This document shows positions 53,747 to 63,063 of a stretch of DNA of 64,000 bases, piece by piece (position 1 is the stretch's first letter; each line of letters begins with the position of its first letter). The notes under the pieces are model-generated. The model was given only the letters and a program-made list of their open reading frames with translations, had not been told where the DNA came from and ran no database searches. The stretch comes from Bombella sp. ESL0385 (GTDB lineage: Bacteria > Pseudomonadota > Alphaproteobacteria > Acetobacterales > Acetobacteraceae): assembly GCF_009725755.1 (NCBI RefSeq), contig NZ_WNIJ01000003.1, positions 1 to 64,000 on the forward strand, in the 5' to 3' direction. A program made the translations under genes and the position numbers.

Positions 53747-55244
53747 AGGCCCGTAGGAACATATTCTGCCCATTATGTTCCTCCACCTTCAAGGTGGTAC
53801 CTGCAAGTTCACGCCCCTGCCAACCGGCCCCGAAAGCTACATAGAGCGAGATAGCATCATCCATGCGCTTCCCCGTTGCCGCTACAGCGGCTGTCCGGCG
53901 GGATAAAAAAGCTTGTTGGGAGTTAAGAACATCCAAATAACCTGTCAGCCCCGCCCCATAAAGCTTACGCGCGCGTGATAACGCTAATGCAGCTTGCGTG
54001 GCGGATTCGCGCTCTTGGCGGACAAGCTCATTATCCTGCTCCCAATCGTCCAAACTATCTTCCACCTCGCGGAAAGCATTTAAAACAGTCTGCCGATATT
54101 GTAAGCGGCTTGCCTCAGCCTCGCTCCGCGCTTGGGCGATTTGCGCGCTATATTTCCCCCCATGCAGGACGGGTAAAGAAGCCATCATCATGACATTCCA
54201 GCTCATCCCACCAATCTGAAAGGCCTGATAGGCCGCAGAGGCATTGGGGTTAAACGTCAGCGGAATGCTGAAGTTAGGATACAGATTAGAAATTGTAATC
54301 CCAATACGGGACACACTGGCAGCATAACGCCGCTCTGCGGAGCGAATATCAGGCCGATTGGTCAGCACGGTGGACGGCAACATCGCCGGGAAAGGCGGCA
54401 ATGTCGGGATAGGCTGCCGTTCCTCTAGGTCTGGCTGCTCTTTACCGGGCATTTCCCCCATCAGCACATTAATAGAATGAATCAACTGCTCCTGCCGCGC
54501 ATGGAGGGGGGGGAGACGCGCTAATTCGGCATGTTCTTCTGTTCGGGATTGCGCAATAGCCAGCGAGTTGCTCACCCCATTCGCATAAAGACGCTCCACC
54601 ATATGCGTACTATCACGCGCCGTGCGGATGGATTGCTCTGTCACGGTGATTTGCGTCTGAACGGTGCGTAGCTCGATATAATCTGTCACAAGCTGGCTAA
54701 GGAGAGAGAGCAAAAGGCCGCGGCGTTCCTCGATGCTGACTTCAACTAATCTTTTACGCTCTTGCACCTGCCGAGCGATATGACCAAAAATATCAATCTC
54801 CCAACTCGCACGCGCGCCATAGGTCAGAACAGAGGCATTAGGGTGGTTGTTAGGGTTACCCGGACGTAATGGCCAGTTATCAACATTAATAGAGTAGCGA
54901 TTATCACCCCCACCCGCATTAGCATCAAGCTGTGGATACCAATTCGCCTGCGCTTGGCGGCGAATGGATTGCTCCGCCAAAATATGTTGAGTGGCAATTT
55001 GGAGGTCGTAATTACCTTTAAGTGTTTCTTCCACCAAGCGATTTAACACCGGGTCCCGGAACTGTGCCCACCAATCCCGCAAATTTGCCTCTGTCTCGGC
55101 GATTTCCTCTTTTGTGGCAGGGTGAGGCTGGCTAGAGAAATGGTCCGGTACCTTCATTTTCTCCGGTTTATATTCCGGCCCTACCATGCAAGAGGTCAGA
55201 AAAAGACAGCTACTTACAAGGAGGGGGAGAAAACGCGGTTTCAT
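53736..55244 (-). CDS. TolC-like outer-membrane efflux lipoprotein (NodT family)
   Basis: 502 residues. Lipoprotein signal with FLTSC (Cys19) and the family start MVGPEYKPEK, followed by two repeats of long helices and short barrel strands (NRLVEETLKGNYDLQIATQH, NRPDIRSAERRYAASVSRIG, RQTVLNAFREVEDSLDDWEQ). It forms the outer-membrane channel of a tripartite pump. The start lies just before the stop of the HlyD-type gene (1-nt gap after the TGA), so the two are coupled. Confidence 0.92.
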   Translation of the reverse strand: MKPRFLPLLVSSCLFLTSCMVGPEYKPEKMKVPDHFSSQPHPATKEEIAETEANLRDWWAQFRDPVLNRLVEETLKGNYDLQIATQHILAEQSIRRQAQANWYPQLDANAGGGDNRYSINVDNWPLRPGNPNNHPNASVLTYGARASWEIDIFGHIARQVQERKRLVEVSIEERRGLLLSLLSQLVTDYIELRTVQTQITVTEQSIRTARDSTHMVERLYANGVSNSLAIAQSRTEEHAELARLPPLHARQEQLIHSINVLMGEMPGKEQPDLEERQPIPTLPPFPAMLPSTVLTNRPDIRSAERRYAASVSRIGITISNLYPNFSIPLTFNPNASAAYQAFQIGGMSWNVMMMASLPVLHGGKYSAQIAQARSEAEASRLQYRQTVLNAFREVEDSLDDWEQDNELVRQERESATQAALALSRARKLYGAGLTGYLDVLNSQQAFLSRRTAAVAATGKRMDDAISLYVAFGAGWQGRELAGTTLKVEEHNGQNMFLRAFTR

Positions 55245-55245
55245 C

Positions 55246-56157
55246 TCAAAGGTGATCCTGCAACCATGTTGTAAGTAAACCCCGTCCACCGGCCTTCTCT
55301 TTCCCCACCGCAACGGTGGCCGTCATACCAGCCGAGAGAATAACCTCGGGGGGAACTTCATCAAGTTCAATACGCACAGGGATGCGCTGAGCAAGTCGCA
55401 CCCATGTAAAGATTGGGTTCACATCCGGTAGGCCAAGCTTATCAGACACGCCATTTGTATCGTTAATACCACGACCAATACTAACAACATGCCCCTTGAG
55501 GATATGGCGGTACCCCATAAGCTTAATCCGCGCGACATCCCCTACATGCACGCCGTGCATCTTTGTTTCTTCAAAATAGCCGTAAACCCAATAGCTATGA
55601 GCATCAATCACGGCCATACGCGGCTGGCCCGCAGTGACATAATCCCCGACCCGTAAATTAAGATTCGTCACATAGCCATCAACAGCTGCATAAACAGTGG
55701 AACGTTGGAGATTCAGCAAAGCGGTATCGAGAGCGGATTGCGCCTCCTCTACGCGGGCACGGCGCACTTCCATCTCGGAGTTAAAAACGTCCTGCTCCTC
55801 TCGCGAGACCACGCCACCGAGTCCCATACGGCGATGAGCGTTCATCATGCTCAATTTATAATCTTCTGTAAGGCCAGCAAGACGAGAGCGTGCTTCGTCA
55901 ATTCTTAGCCGAAACCGTAATGGGTCGATGGTAAAAAGCGGATCACCACGATGGACAAACTGGTTATCCACAACGGGGACAGACACAACCGTGCCTGAAA
56001 CCTCTGGCGTAGCTGTAACAACATACACACGCACACGCCCATCGCGCGTCCACGGGTCAAGGACGTAAAGGTCCCATACCACATAACCAAGCCCAACAGC
56101 CGCCGCGATGACAATCAAGGTCAAAATTGGGCGTATAAGACGCCGAAACCAGTTCAT
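55246..56157 (-). CDS. HlyD/EmrA-family membrane fusion protein (AaeA-like)
   Basis: 303 residues. N-terminal membrane anchor (ILTLIVIAAAVGLGYVVWDL), DPWTRDGRVRVYVVTATPEV typical of AaeA-type proteins, biotinyl-lipoyl half-motifs (VPVVDNQFVHRGDPLFTID and VDGYVTNLNLRVGDYVTAG) around a helical hairpin, then a beta-barrel domain. In AaeAB systems it bridges a FUSC permease and an outer channel, pumping aromatic carboxylic acids. No permease gene is next to it here. Confidence 0.92.
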   Translation of the reverse strand: MNWFRRLIRPILTLIVIAAAVGLGYVVWDLYVLDPWTRDGRVRVYVVTATPEVSGTVVSVPVVDNQFVHRGDPLFTIDPLRFRLRIDEARSRLAGLTEDYKLSMMNAHRRMGLGGVVSREEQDVFNSEMEVRRARVEEAQSALDTALLNLQRSTVYAAVDGYVTNLNLRVGDYVTAGQPRMAVIDAHSYWVYGYFEETKMHGVHVGDVARIKLMGYRHILKGHVVSIGRGINDTNGVSDKLGLPDVNPIFTWVRLAQRIPVRIELDEVPPEVILSAGMTATVAVGKEKAGGRGLLTTWLQDHL

Positions 56158-56172
56158 ACTCCCCTCTCCACT

Positions 56173-56370
56173 TCACACATAAAGAACAAGCAGACAGAGA
56201 ACACAGACATAAAGCCCGATCTCAAATAGAGCGACATGCCAGAACCAGCCTAACGCTCCCAAACGCCACAATATATACCGTAGCACTAATGTGACAAACA
56301 CAGCAGCGACAGCATAGACAGAAATGGGGGAGACAAACACACCGCACAAGCTTACTTCCGAAAGCATCAT
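56173..56370 (-). CDS. DUF1656 (AaeX-like) small membrane protein
   Basis: 65 residues with two hydrophobic segments; EVSLCGVFVSPISVYAVAAV, then LGALGWFWHVALFEIGLYVC, the DUF1656 pattern (E-x-x-GVFVxP and WHxALF). AaeX-like proteins always accompany AaeA/AaeB pumps; role unknown. GGGGAT precedes the double ATG; 56367 is an alternative start. First gene of the efflux operon. Confidence 0.9.
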   Translation of the reverse strand: MMLSEVSLCGVFVSPISVYAVAAVFVTLVLRYILWRLGALGWFWHVALFEIGLYVCVLCLLVLYV

Positions 56371-56449
56371 ATCCCCTTACCTCCCCTCATAAGGGCCTTA
56401 TTGGGTGATATTATGGGTGCTGTACTCACGTTACTCCCCACTAGGCCAT

Positions 56450-56463
56450 TCTCTTTAAAGAGA
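56450..56463. promoter_or_regulatory. 14-bp perfect palindrome upstream of efflux operon
   Basis: TCTCTTTAAAGAGA, 80 nt upstream of the DUF1656 start. It could be an operator for the pump; no regulator gene is adjacent. The central TTTAAA makes chance occurrence easier than for a GC-rich palindrome. Confidence 0.35.
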
Positions 56464-56541
56464 GCTAGCCTTCTGCATAGAGGTGCGGCCTTAATTAAAA
56501 AGCCGCTTCCTTCCTCTCATAAAAATGAAAGACCCGTAAAA

Positions 56542-56985
56542 TCACTTTTTCCGGCGCGTGAACATAGAGCGTGCAAACCGCCACGCTTGCCCCCCTACAA
56601 ACCGACCTACCGGCCCGCCCGCTACACCTAGCAGAGCTGTAAGAGCAAATGTTTGTTTAAGCTCATTCCATTTCTCCTCCCGCTCCTTGCGCGCCCGTGC
56701 TTCTGCAAGGCCCGGGCGACCAGCACGCAGCCCCAACAACAAGAAGATAAAGAAGAAGACAAGGTCCACACCCAAGACACATACAGCAGATAGCAACGCA
56801 CTAAGATGGCAAAGCTGCGAAAACAAAGCCCATAAAACAGCGTGAAAGGTAATCGCTGCAAAAGTGAGAAACACAATCGCGACAATAAGGAACCCAACCC
56901 GTAAGCCGTGCCGCTTTGCACATTCTTGAAAAATCTTGCTTTGAGCAGAAAAAATCGCCTGCCCAATTTCCAGTAAATCGCTCAT
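56542..56985 (-). CDS. two-span membrane protein, holin/YqjE-like
   Basis: 147 residues from the ATG at 56985. An amphipathic N-terminus, two adjacent membrane segments (LRVGFLIVAIVFLTFAAITF and AVCVLGVDLVFFFIFLLLGL), then a charged helix and a basic tail (FARSMFTRRKK). The layout resembles the Actinobacterial phage-holin/YqjE-like superfamily; such chromosomal genes are not necessarily phage. Function unknown. The start choice is weakly supported. Confidence 0.6.
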   Translation of the reverse strand: MSDLLEIGQAIFSAQSKIFQECAKRHGLRVGFLIVAIVFLTFAAITFHAVLWALFSQLCHLSALLSAVCVLGVDLVFFFIFLLLGLRAGRPGLAEARARKEREEKWNELKQTFALTALLGVAGGPVGRFVGGQAWRFARSMFTRRKK

Positions 56986-57293
56986 AATGTGACTGCTGCC
57001 CCCTCTTTTAATCCAAACACGCCATAACCGGATAACCGAGATGAGTCTATCCACGGCCCGCATAGGGTAGAGTACGACTATAGCACCGCATTGGGGAAAA
57101 GAACAATCTCCCCCATAAGGCGCGATGTCGCGTCATAAATAGCGTTTAATTCTAAGGCAGAAAGAAGGCAAAAAAATGACAGTAGCAATTTTAACCTTTT
57201 GCTTTTAATCATATTGCAAGACTTTTTCGTTAAAAAGCCTTAACACCGTCCCATCGAGCCTAAGCTCAGCTGTAACATTTTGTTCTTCGATAT
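56986..57293. other. intergenic region
   Basis: 308 bp between divergent genes. It contains a small palindrome CGCGATGTCGCG (57121-57132) and an AT-rich stretch (57170-57240) that probably holds the promoter of the PotD-like gene. No coding frame or RNA is recognised. Confidence 0.5.
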
Positions 57294-58316
57294 ATGGTCT
57301 TCACAATCATCATGCGTGTCATGTTCTCTTCTCAATTATGGTGCTTCTTTGCATCTTTTCTAAAACCCACGCCGTTATGGCGGCGCACGACCACCATTGC
57401 TTATATCTTCACTATAGCTCTATTCTCCCCCTCCTCTTGGGCTGCTTCCTCTTTACCAAGCGCAGCACCGTCTTATTGGGCTATACCAGAGCAAAGCCTT
57501 ACAGCCATTATTACGCAGAAAACTGAGCAGACCCTTCCTTACTTCCTAGAGCGTGACAGTTATGCCCTAGATGATATTAAAAAGCTCACGCTCTCCTATC
57601 CCCAAAGAATGCAGGCTATCCTCCTTGATAGTACAACATCGGCCATCATTTGCGCACGCGGTTGGGCACAGCCACTCCAAGCGACAGGACAGTGTGGGCA
57701 GCCTGCTGGGTATTTCCGCGATGTTATTTTCTGGGACCCTTCACGCTTAACTACCCCACCCCATTGGGCTGACCTTTGGGATGTGGCGCGCTATCCTGGT
57801 CAACGCATCTTCTTCCAAGGGCCACGTCCACTTTTAGAGATTGCCCTACTCGCTGATAGCGTACCTCCCTCCCACCTCTACCAAGTTCTTGCCACCCCTC
57901 AAGGGGCAGACCGCGCCTTCCATAAACTAGACCAGCTACGCCCTTACATCATATGGTGGCGTTCAACCTCGCAAGCTCATCATATCCTTGCCCAACATTC
58001 TGTCCTCATGGGCGTGGCCCCTTGTACAATCGTCCTCTCCAGCCAATCTCAACATGGGACCGCACCCCCTTATCGTGTCCAGATGAAAACAATCCTCTAT
58101 AGCCCTGCTATGTGGGATATTCCCATCACTTTACCTTACCAAAAAAGCAATGAAACAAAGCAGAAACTCCTCACCGACCCCCCTCGTACAGCCGAGCTTC
58201 CTGCCTCCTTACCGCCCGAATCACTTGAAATTAGTGATAGTTTCTGGGCATCACATGCACTCTTCTTAGGTGAGCGTTTTAATAGATGGCTCGCCCATTC
58301 TCCTCCCATCCCCTAA
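57294..58316 (+). CDS. periplasmic polyamine-binding protein-like (PotD/YdcS-like), orphan
   Basis: 340 residues. It has an N-terminus with twin Arg and a hydrophobic core ([20 protein letters not shown], cleavage near WAA), then a shortened periplasmic binding fold with clear PotD-type segments: [60 protein letters not shown]. No ATPase or permease gene is near, so it may serve a distant transporter or have become a receptor or enzyme-like protein. The start is uncertain; no good binding site is seen. Confidence 0.75.
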   Translation: MVFTIIMRVMFSSQLWCFFASFLKPTPLWRRTTTIAYIFTIALFSPSSWAASSLPSAAPSYWAIPEQSLTAIITQKTEQTLPYFLERDSYALDDIKKLTLSYPQRMQAILLDSTTSAIICARGWAQPLQATGQCGQPAGYFRDVIFWDPSRLTTPPHWADLWDVARYPGQRIFFQGPRPLLEIALLADSVPPSHLYQVLATPQGADRAFHKLDQLRPYIIWWRSTSQAHHILAQHSVLMGVAPCTIVLSSQSQHGTAPPYRVQMKTILYSPAMWDIPITLPYQKSNETKQKLLTDPPRTAELPASLPPESLEISDSFWASHALFLGERFNRWLAHSPPIP

Positions 58317-58333
58317 CCTACATAGTATTGCTC

Positions 58334-58831
58334 ATGACTAACCATCCCCCTTTCTGGAAAACAACGTCCCTTATGGATATGACACCAGAACAATGGGAAT
58401 CCCTCTGTGATGGCTGTGGTCGTTGCTGCCTCAATAAACTACGCGATGATGATACTGATGAGATTATCTGGACCGATGTCTCATGCCGCTTACTCGATAC
58501 AACCACATGCCGTTGCACAGATTATCACCGCCGGCATAAGCGCGTTCCTGACTGTATCTCCCTCACCCCCGCTTTATTGGATGAGATAGATTGGCTCCCC
58601 CCAAGCTGCGCCTATCGCCTCCTCCATGATGGGTATGATCTGCCAGACTGGCATCCCCTCCGCAGCGGGACGAGCGAGACGGTCATCAAAGCGGGAGCCT
58701 CCGCAAGTGGTCGCTGCCTGAATGAGAAACAGGCCGGATTATTAGAAGACCATATCGCCGACTGGCCCGGTGCGTGGCCCGAACATGCTCCACCCTGCCT
58801 AGCACGCCATAACCGCCATACACGCTCATAA
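58334..58831 (+). CDS. YcgN-family cysteine cluster protein (UPF0260)
   Basis: 165 residues. [16 protein letters not shown] and [14 protein letters not shown] with the CxxCxxCC cluster typical of the family, probably binding zinc or an Fe-S cluster, then [28 protein letters not shown]. Function unknown. Start ATG 58334 is preferred because it matches the usual family N-terminus (PPFWKTTSL). It is followed closely (3 nt) by the metallopeptidase gene. Confidence 0.9.
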   Translation: MTNHPPFWKTTSLMDMTPEQWESLCDGCGRCCLNKLRDDDTDEIIWTDVSCRLLDTTTCRCTDYHRRHKRVPDCISLTPALLDEIDWLPPSCAYRLLHDGYDLPDWHPLRSGTSETVIKAGASASGRCLNEKQAGLLEDHIADWPGAWPEHAPPCLARHNRHTRS

Positions 58832-58834
58832 TCC

Positions 58835-59506
58835 ATGTTATTGCCGCCACTCCTTTGGCGTCATTCTGCGCGGGCGCGCCGCATTATTTTGCGCTTAGAC
58901 CTCCGCAAACGTGCCATCGTCATCACCTTACCCCCCGGTGTGAATCGCCAACAGGGGATGCAATTTCTCCAAAGCCAATCACAATGGCTTGCCCAAGCGA
59001 TGGAGAGCCTCCCCCGCACTGCCATAGAGCAAGGATATATCTGGCTAGAAGGCAGCATCATCCCTCTCCTCCCCACCATTACGATGGATGGCCGTACACG
59101 CCTAACAGAGCAGGGCCTCCATATTGGCCATCCATCTGATGAACATCCTCGTTATGTACGCTCTTTTCTTAAACGCCGCGCGGAGGCTCTTTTCCCATCC
59201 CTTCTCCAACATCATAGCCAGCGGATGAAGACACGCCCAACAAAGCTCAGCTTACGCGATGTTAAAAGCCGATGGGGAAGCTGCACACAACAAGGCCGCA
59301 TCATGCTTAGCTGGCGGCTTATCATGGCCCCGCCGGATATTTATAATTATGTGATTGTGCATGAATTAGCCCACCTCACCCATTTTAATCATGGGCCAGA
59401 TTTCTGGGCCTTAGTGGATGCTTACACCCCGCACGGACAAATTGGACGTAAAAAAGCAGAAAAATGGCTTTCACAGAATGGTGCTAATCTTTTAGCTATG
59501 ATATAG
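58835..59506 (+). CDS. YgjP-like zinc metallopeptidase (DUF45/SprT-like)
   Basis: 223 residues. The zinc site HELAHLTHFNHGPDFW (HExxH...H) and the preceding KSRWGSCTQQGRIMLSWRLI are diagnostic of the YgjP/DUF45 family. Cytoplasmic, possibly a protease linked to DNA or stress, but no member's substrate is firmly known. It starts 3 nt after the YcgN-like gene. Confidence 0.9.
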   Translation: MLLPPLLWRHSARARRIILRLDLRKRAIVITLPPGVNRQQGMQFLQSQSQWLAQAMESLPRTAIEQGYIWLEGSIIPLLPTITMDGRTRLTEQGLHIGHPSDEHPRYVRSFLKRRAEALFPSLLQHHSQRMKTRPTKLSLRDVKSRWGSCTQQGRIMLSWRLIMAPPDIYNYVIVHELAHLTHFNHGPDFWALVDAYTPHGQIGRKKAEKWLSQNGANLLAMI

Positions 59507-59519
59507 GGGACCATCCAGA

Positions 59520-59606
59520 GCGCGCTTGGCGGAATGGTAGACGCACGAGACTTAAAATCTCGAGTTCGCTTAGAACGTGCGGGTTCAAGTCCCGCAGCGC
59601 GCACCA
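59520..59606 (+). tRNA. tRNA-Leu (TAA)
   Basis: 87 nt including encoded CCA. Acceptor GCGCGCT pairs with AGCGCGC, anticodon loop CTTAAAA (TAA), long variable arm, T-arm GGGTTCAAGTCCC. A hairpin follows at once. Confidence 0.97.
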
Positions 59607-59625
59607 GGGGGCTGTATAGCCCCCT
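59606..59625 (+). terminator. hairpin after tRNA-Leu
   Basis: AGGGGGCT-GTAT-AGCCCCCT, an 8-bp perfect stem directly after the CCA end. There is almost no T-run, so it may act in tRNA 3' processing or weak termination. Confidence 0.55.
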
Positions 59626-59684
59626 TAACGCCCTCCCCGTTATCAGGCCTACGGCTAGAGAAAGTGTGAGGATTAGGATTTACC

Positions 59685-60440
59685 ATGGTGCTTGCACGCA
59701 TCCGTCGCTTTTTTGGCCGTGTTACTGTTTCCGAAGCACGTAGCGACTATTCTCCTGAGTTAGTCCGCATATATCGTAAAGCATGCAAAGGCCATGTGTT
59801 AGAGCAAGTCCTCCTCGGCAAAGCCTTGCTCAATAGCCGGTATGTTGCGCGCGATGAAGGACGAGCCCGTGAATGGTTTATGGTTGCAGCTTCGGCCAAT
59901 TATGGACCTGCCCATAATATGCTTGGCCGTTGCTCTCAATTTGGGTGGGGCTGCCCCTTAGACCTCACCGAAGCCGTACGCCATTACGAGAGAGCTGCCC
60001 AAACTGGGGATTTATGGGGGATTTATAATCTCGGCATTTGCCATATGCGCGGCTTAGGGGTGGAGGCAGACCGCAAAGCCGCCTTCATCTTCTTCCGCCG
60101 TGCAGCTCTGCGCGGTCATGCTAAATCTATGAACCTCCTTGCCCGCTTTATTGAGGAAGGATGGGAGACACCGCCAAACCCCGCCGCCGCGCTAGATTGG
60201 TATCGCCTCTCTGCCGAAGGGGGCGATTATCGTGGCCAACATAATTACGCCACAGCCCTCCTCAGCATGGGCCAGCCAGAAGCGGCATTACATTATTGGC
60301 GACTAGCGGTAAAAGACGCCACGCCTGACATTCTCCAAGCCATGCACCGGGATTTAAGCGAGCCTGACGCGCCTCAAGACCCAGAACTCATGGCGACCCT
60401 GCAACGCAGGCTAAAAGAGGCTCTAGCCAAAAAGAGCTAG
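59685..60440 (+). CDS. Sel1-like repeat protein
   Basis: 251 residues. About five Sel1/TPR-like helix pairs (ARDEGRAREWFMVAASANYG, DLTEAVRHYERAAQTGDLWG, EADRKAAFIFFRRAALRGHA, PAAALDWYRLSAEGGDYRGQ). Such solenoids act as protein-protein scaffolds. No signal peptide or membrane helix. A GTGAGGATTAGGA region precedes the ATG. Its 3' end contains the terminator of the convergent ilvE gene. Confidence 0.9.
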   Translation: MVLARIRRFFGRVTVSEARSDYSPELVRIYRKACKGHVLEQVLLGKALLNSRYVARDEGRAREWFMVAASANYGPAHNMLGRCSQFGWGCPLDLTEAVRHYERAAQTGDLWGIYNLGICHMRGLGVEADRKAAFIFFRRAALRGHAKSMNLLARFIEEGWETPPNPAAALDWYRLSAEGGDYRGQHNYATALLSMGQPEAALHYWRLAVKDATPDILQAMHRDLSEPDAPQDPELMATLQRRLKEALAKKS

Positions 60441-60446
60441 AGCCTC
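60417..60446 (-). terminator. ilvE terminator inside the end of the Sel1 gene
   Basis: GAGGCTCTAGC (60417-60427) pairs perfectly with GCTAGAGCCTC (60436-60446). On the minus strand it is followed by TTTTAG. It lies 8 nt past the ilvE stop and includes the last codons of the Sel1 gene. Confidence 0.8.
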
Positions 60447-60453
60447 AAATAGA

Positions 60454-61539
60454 TTAAAGGGCGACCGGATGGACCCAACCGAATGGGTCAGCCTCCTCAC
60501 CACGTTGCAAGCCGCAGAGAGCGTTGCGCAACTTCATCGTAACAGGCCCAGCCGTCTTGCCATCCCCAAAGGCAACAGACCCCGCTTTACGGCGGAACTC
60601 TCCAATCGGGGAGATAACGGCAGCCGTGCCACATGCAAAGGCTTCGGTAATGTCCCCTGTGGCCGCAGCCTTAAAGACATCCTCAATCGCCAAAGGCTCC
60701 TCCACCATCGTAAGGCCCATATGACGGCCCAGCTTGAGGATACTATCGCGTGTAATCCCGCGCAGAATCGTGCCCCCTAATGGCGGGGTCACCACGCTGC
60801 CATCTTTCCGCACGAACATAACATTCATGCCGCCCATTTCATCAATAAAGCGGCGTTCCTTCGCATCAAGGAACAGCACTTGGCTACAGCCATTATCGCT
60901 TGCCTCTTGCTGAGGGAGCAAGCTAGAGGCGTAATTACCACCACATTTTGCCTCTCCCGTACCCCCTATAGCGGCGCGTGTATAATGCTCCGATACCCAA
61001 ACAGGGATGCTCCCATTCCCGCTAAAATAGCCCCCCACTGGGCTTGCCAGCACGATGAAGAGATATTCATTAGCCCGCTTTACGCCAAGGAAAACCTCAT
61101 TAGAAATCATAAAGGGGCGGAGATAGAGGCTCTTTTCTGCCTCCGCGGGAACCCAATCCCGATCCACTTTCAACAAAGCCTTAATAGCCCCGAGGAAAAG
61201 CTCCTCAGGCAATTCCGCCATAGAAAGACGGCGTGCCGAGGCTACAAAACGTGCTGCATTGGCCTCCGGGCGGAATAAGCTTACCGCACCATCTTTACCA
61301 CGATAGGCTTTTAGCCCCTCAAAAATCTCTTGCCCATAATGCAGCACGGTAGAGGCCGGGTCGATTTGCAGCGGCTGACGGGGAATAATTTTGGCATCAT
61401 ACCACCCTTGCCCGTCTTTATAGCGAATAACCGCCATATGGTCGGTAAATACACGCCCGAACTTGGGGTCGGCCATTAAAGCGGCCCGTTGCTCAGCTGA
61501 TGTCGGTGTTGTTGTTTGCTCAACCGTAAACTCTACCAT
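60454..61539 (-). CDS. ilvE: branched-chain amino acid aminotransferase
   Basis: 361 residues, class IV PLP aminotransferase of the longer type. FRPEANAARFVASARRLSM, SLYLRPFMISNEVFLGVKRA, KCGGNYASSLLPQQEA (containing the PLP Lys) and FACGTAAVISPIGEFR are visible. It makes or degrades Leu, Ile and Val. AGGAGAGG precedes the ATG at 61539. Single-gene unit. Confidence 0.95.
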   Translation of the reverse strand: MVEFTVEQTTTPTSAEQRAALMADPKFGRVFTDHMAVIRYKDGQGWYDAKIIPRQPLQIDPASTVLHYGQEIFEGLKAYRGKDGAVSLFRPEANAARFVASARRLSMAELPEELFLGAIKALLKVDRDWVPAEAEKSLYLRPFMISNEVFLGVKRANEYLFIVLASPVGGYFSGNGSIPVWVSEHYTRAAIGGTGEAKCGGNYASSLLPQQEASDNGCSQVLFLDAKERRFIDEMGGMNVMFVRKDGSVVTPPLGGTILRGITRDSILKLGRHMGLTMVEEPLAIEDVFKAAATGDITEAFACGTAAVISPIGEFRRKAGSVAFGDGKTAGPVTMKLRNALCGLQRGEEADPFGWVHPVAL

Positions 61540-61673
61540 GGAACCTCTCCTAATCTTCCCAGCGCGACTCAAAACCAACGTTTAAAATAGGATATAAGAC
61601 ATACTATGTCTTTTAAAGATATTTTCTTGAAACTTTATATCTCAAAACAGCCTGACGAAAAAAGCCTCATTAT

Positions 61674-61706
61674 AAAAAAACCCCCACCTGCAAGAGGTGA
61701 GGGTTT
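61674..61706 (-). terminator. rplM-rpsI operon terminator
   Basis: AAACCCTCACCT-CTTGC-AGGTGGGGG on the minus strand (one mismatch) followed by seven T, 39 nt after the rpsI stop. Confidence 0.85.
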
Positions 61707-61744
61707 CTTCTCTGGCCCAAGCCAGCCTCCACGTAAGAAGGAAA

Positions 61745-62233
61745 TTAACGCTTGGAGAACTGGAAGGAACGGCGAGCCTTGGCCTTACCGTATTTCTTAC
61801 GCTCGACAACACGGCTATCGCGCGTCAGAAAGCCAGCCATCTTCAGCACGCCACGCAACTCTGGCTCATAATGAGTCAAAGCACGGGAAATACCATGACG
61901 AACAGCCCCAGCCTGCCCAGACAGACCACCACCGCTCACAGTGCAATAAACATCAAACTGATTATCACGATCCGTCAGCAAGAAAGGCTGATTGATGAGC
62001 ATGCGCAGCACGGGGCGGGCAAAATATGTTGCCACCGGGCGACCATTAACAACAATCTCACCCTTACCAGGCTTAATCCATACGCGGGCAACGGCATCCT
62101 TACGGCGGCCTGTCGCGTAAGACCGGCCTTGCTTATCGCGCTTAACTTCATAAACGGGGGCTGCATTAGCAACAGCAGGGGCCGCATTGGCGAGGTCCTG
62201 CAATGTGCCGGTACGCTCTTGAGTTTCTGACAT
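61745..62233 (-). CDS. rpsI: 30S ribosomal protein S9
   Basis: 162 residues. [39 protein letters not shown] and the basic tail [17 protein letters not shown] that reaches the P-site tRNA. The N-terminal ~30 residues ([19 protein letters not shown]...) are an extension common in alphaproteobacteria. It follows rplM with 11 nt between them. Confidence 0.97.
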   Translation of the reverse strand: MSETQERTGTLQDLANAAPAVANAAPVYEVKRDKQGRSYATGRRKDAVARVWIKPGKGEIVVNGRPVATYFARPVLRMLINQPFLLTDRDNQFDVYCTVSGGGLSGQAGAVRHGISRALTHYEPELRGVLKMAGFLTRDSRVVERKKYGKAKARRSFQFSKR

Positions 62234-62244
62234 AGTGACAGGCC

Positions 62245-62718
62245 TTACGACTGACGTTTCAGGATATTCTTACGATTCAGGGATGCAACATCCAGCACCT
62301 CTGGCTTCTGCCCATCATGCGGATGCTCTGTACCCGCATAAACATAGAGATGCTTCATCTGTGCGCGCTGAAGCGGGCCACGAGAAATCATCCGTTCGAC
62401 AGCTTTCTCTACGACTTGACCGGGGTTTTTCCCTTCAAGACGCTGAGTGATGCTGCGCTCTTTAATCCCACCGGGATGACCGGTATGATAGTGAAAGAGC
62501 TTCTGGCCGACCTTGTTGCCTGTCAGAGCAATCTTCTCTGCATTAATAACGACAACCGCATCCCCGCAATCAACATGCGGTGTGTATTGCGGCTTATGCT
62601 TACCACGCAGGCGGTTAGCAATGATGGTGGCGAGACGACCCAAGACCAGCCCTTCGGCATCGATCAGGATCCATTTTCTCGTCACCTCCGCGGGTTTCAG
62701 CGAAAGTGTAGTCTTCAT
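62245..62718 (-). CDS. rplM: 50S ribosomal protein L13
   Basis: 157 residues. [50 protein letters not shown] and [20 protein letters not shown]. First gene of the usual rplM-rpsI pair. The GTCATGAAG start has an AGGAAATGA binding site upstream. Confidence 0.97.
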   Translation of the reverse strand: MKTTLSLKPAEVTRKWILIDAEGLVLGRLATIIANRLRGKHKPQYTPHVDCGDAVVVINAEKIALTGNKVGQKLFHYHTGHPGGIKERSITQRLEGKNPGQVVEKAVERMISRGPLQRAQMKHLYVYAGTEHPHDGQKPEVLDVASLNRKNILKRQS

Positions 62719-63063
62719 GACGTATCATTTCCTGTTTGAGGCACCACACCATAATAGTGCCAGAAAAAGGACCGCCCCAGCACGGCTCTCCCCTATAAAT
62801 GAAGGCACCAGATGCAAAGAACAGTTCTAAGATGGGTGCCTTATCGCGAGCAGCAGCGAAAAGGTCAAGCTTTTTCTTTTCCATCCCCATGCGAGAGACG
62901 GGCAGAAAATAGCCGTTTTTTAGTGTATGGTATTATATTACCGCAAAATAATGACCCTCTTTTACCCTTTTTCTCGCTCTCCTACCTGCCCCCCGCTTGC
63001 CCATAAGCCTACCAATGCTATTGTACGGCCTGTTAATGGCGTGCCCGGATAAGGTTTTTCTGC
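62719..63063. other. intergenic region upstream of rplM
   Basis: 345 bp between the divergent rplM and the last gene. It is AT-rich around 62920-62960, with TATAAT on the minus strand (62932-62937) that could be an rplM -10, but no good -35 is seen. Open frames in it lack binding sites. No L13 autoregulatory structure was identified by eye. Confidence 0.5.

Noticed and set aside
56542-56985. Prophage remnant suggested by holin-like protein
   Set aside because: No lysis, structural or integrase genes nearby; two-span proteins of this shape are common chromosomal genes.
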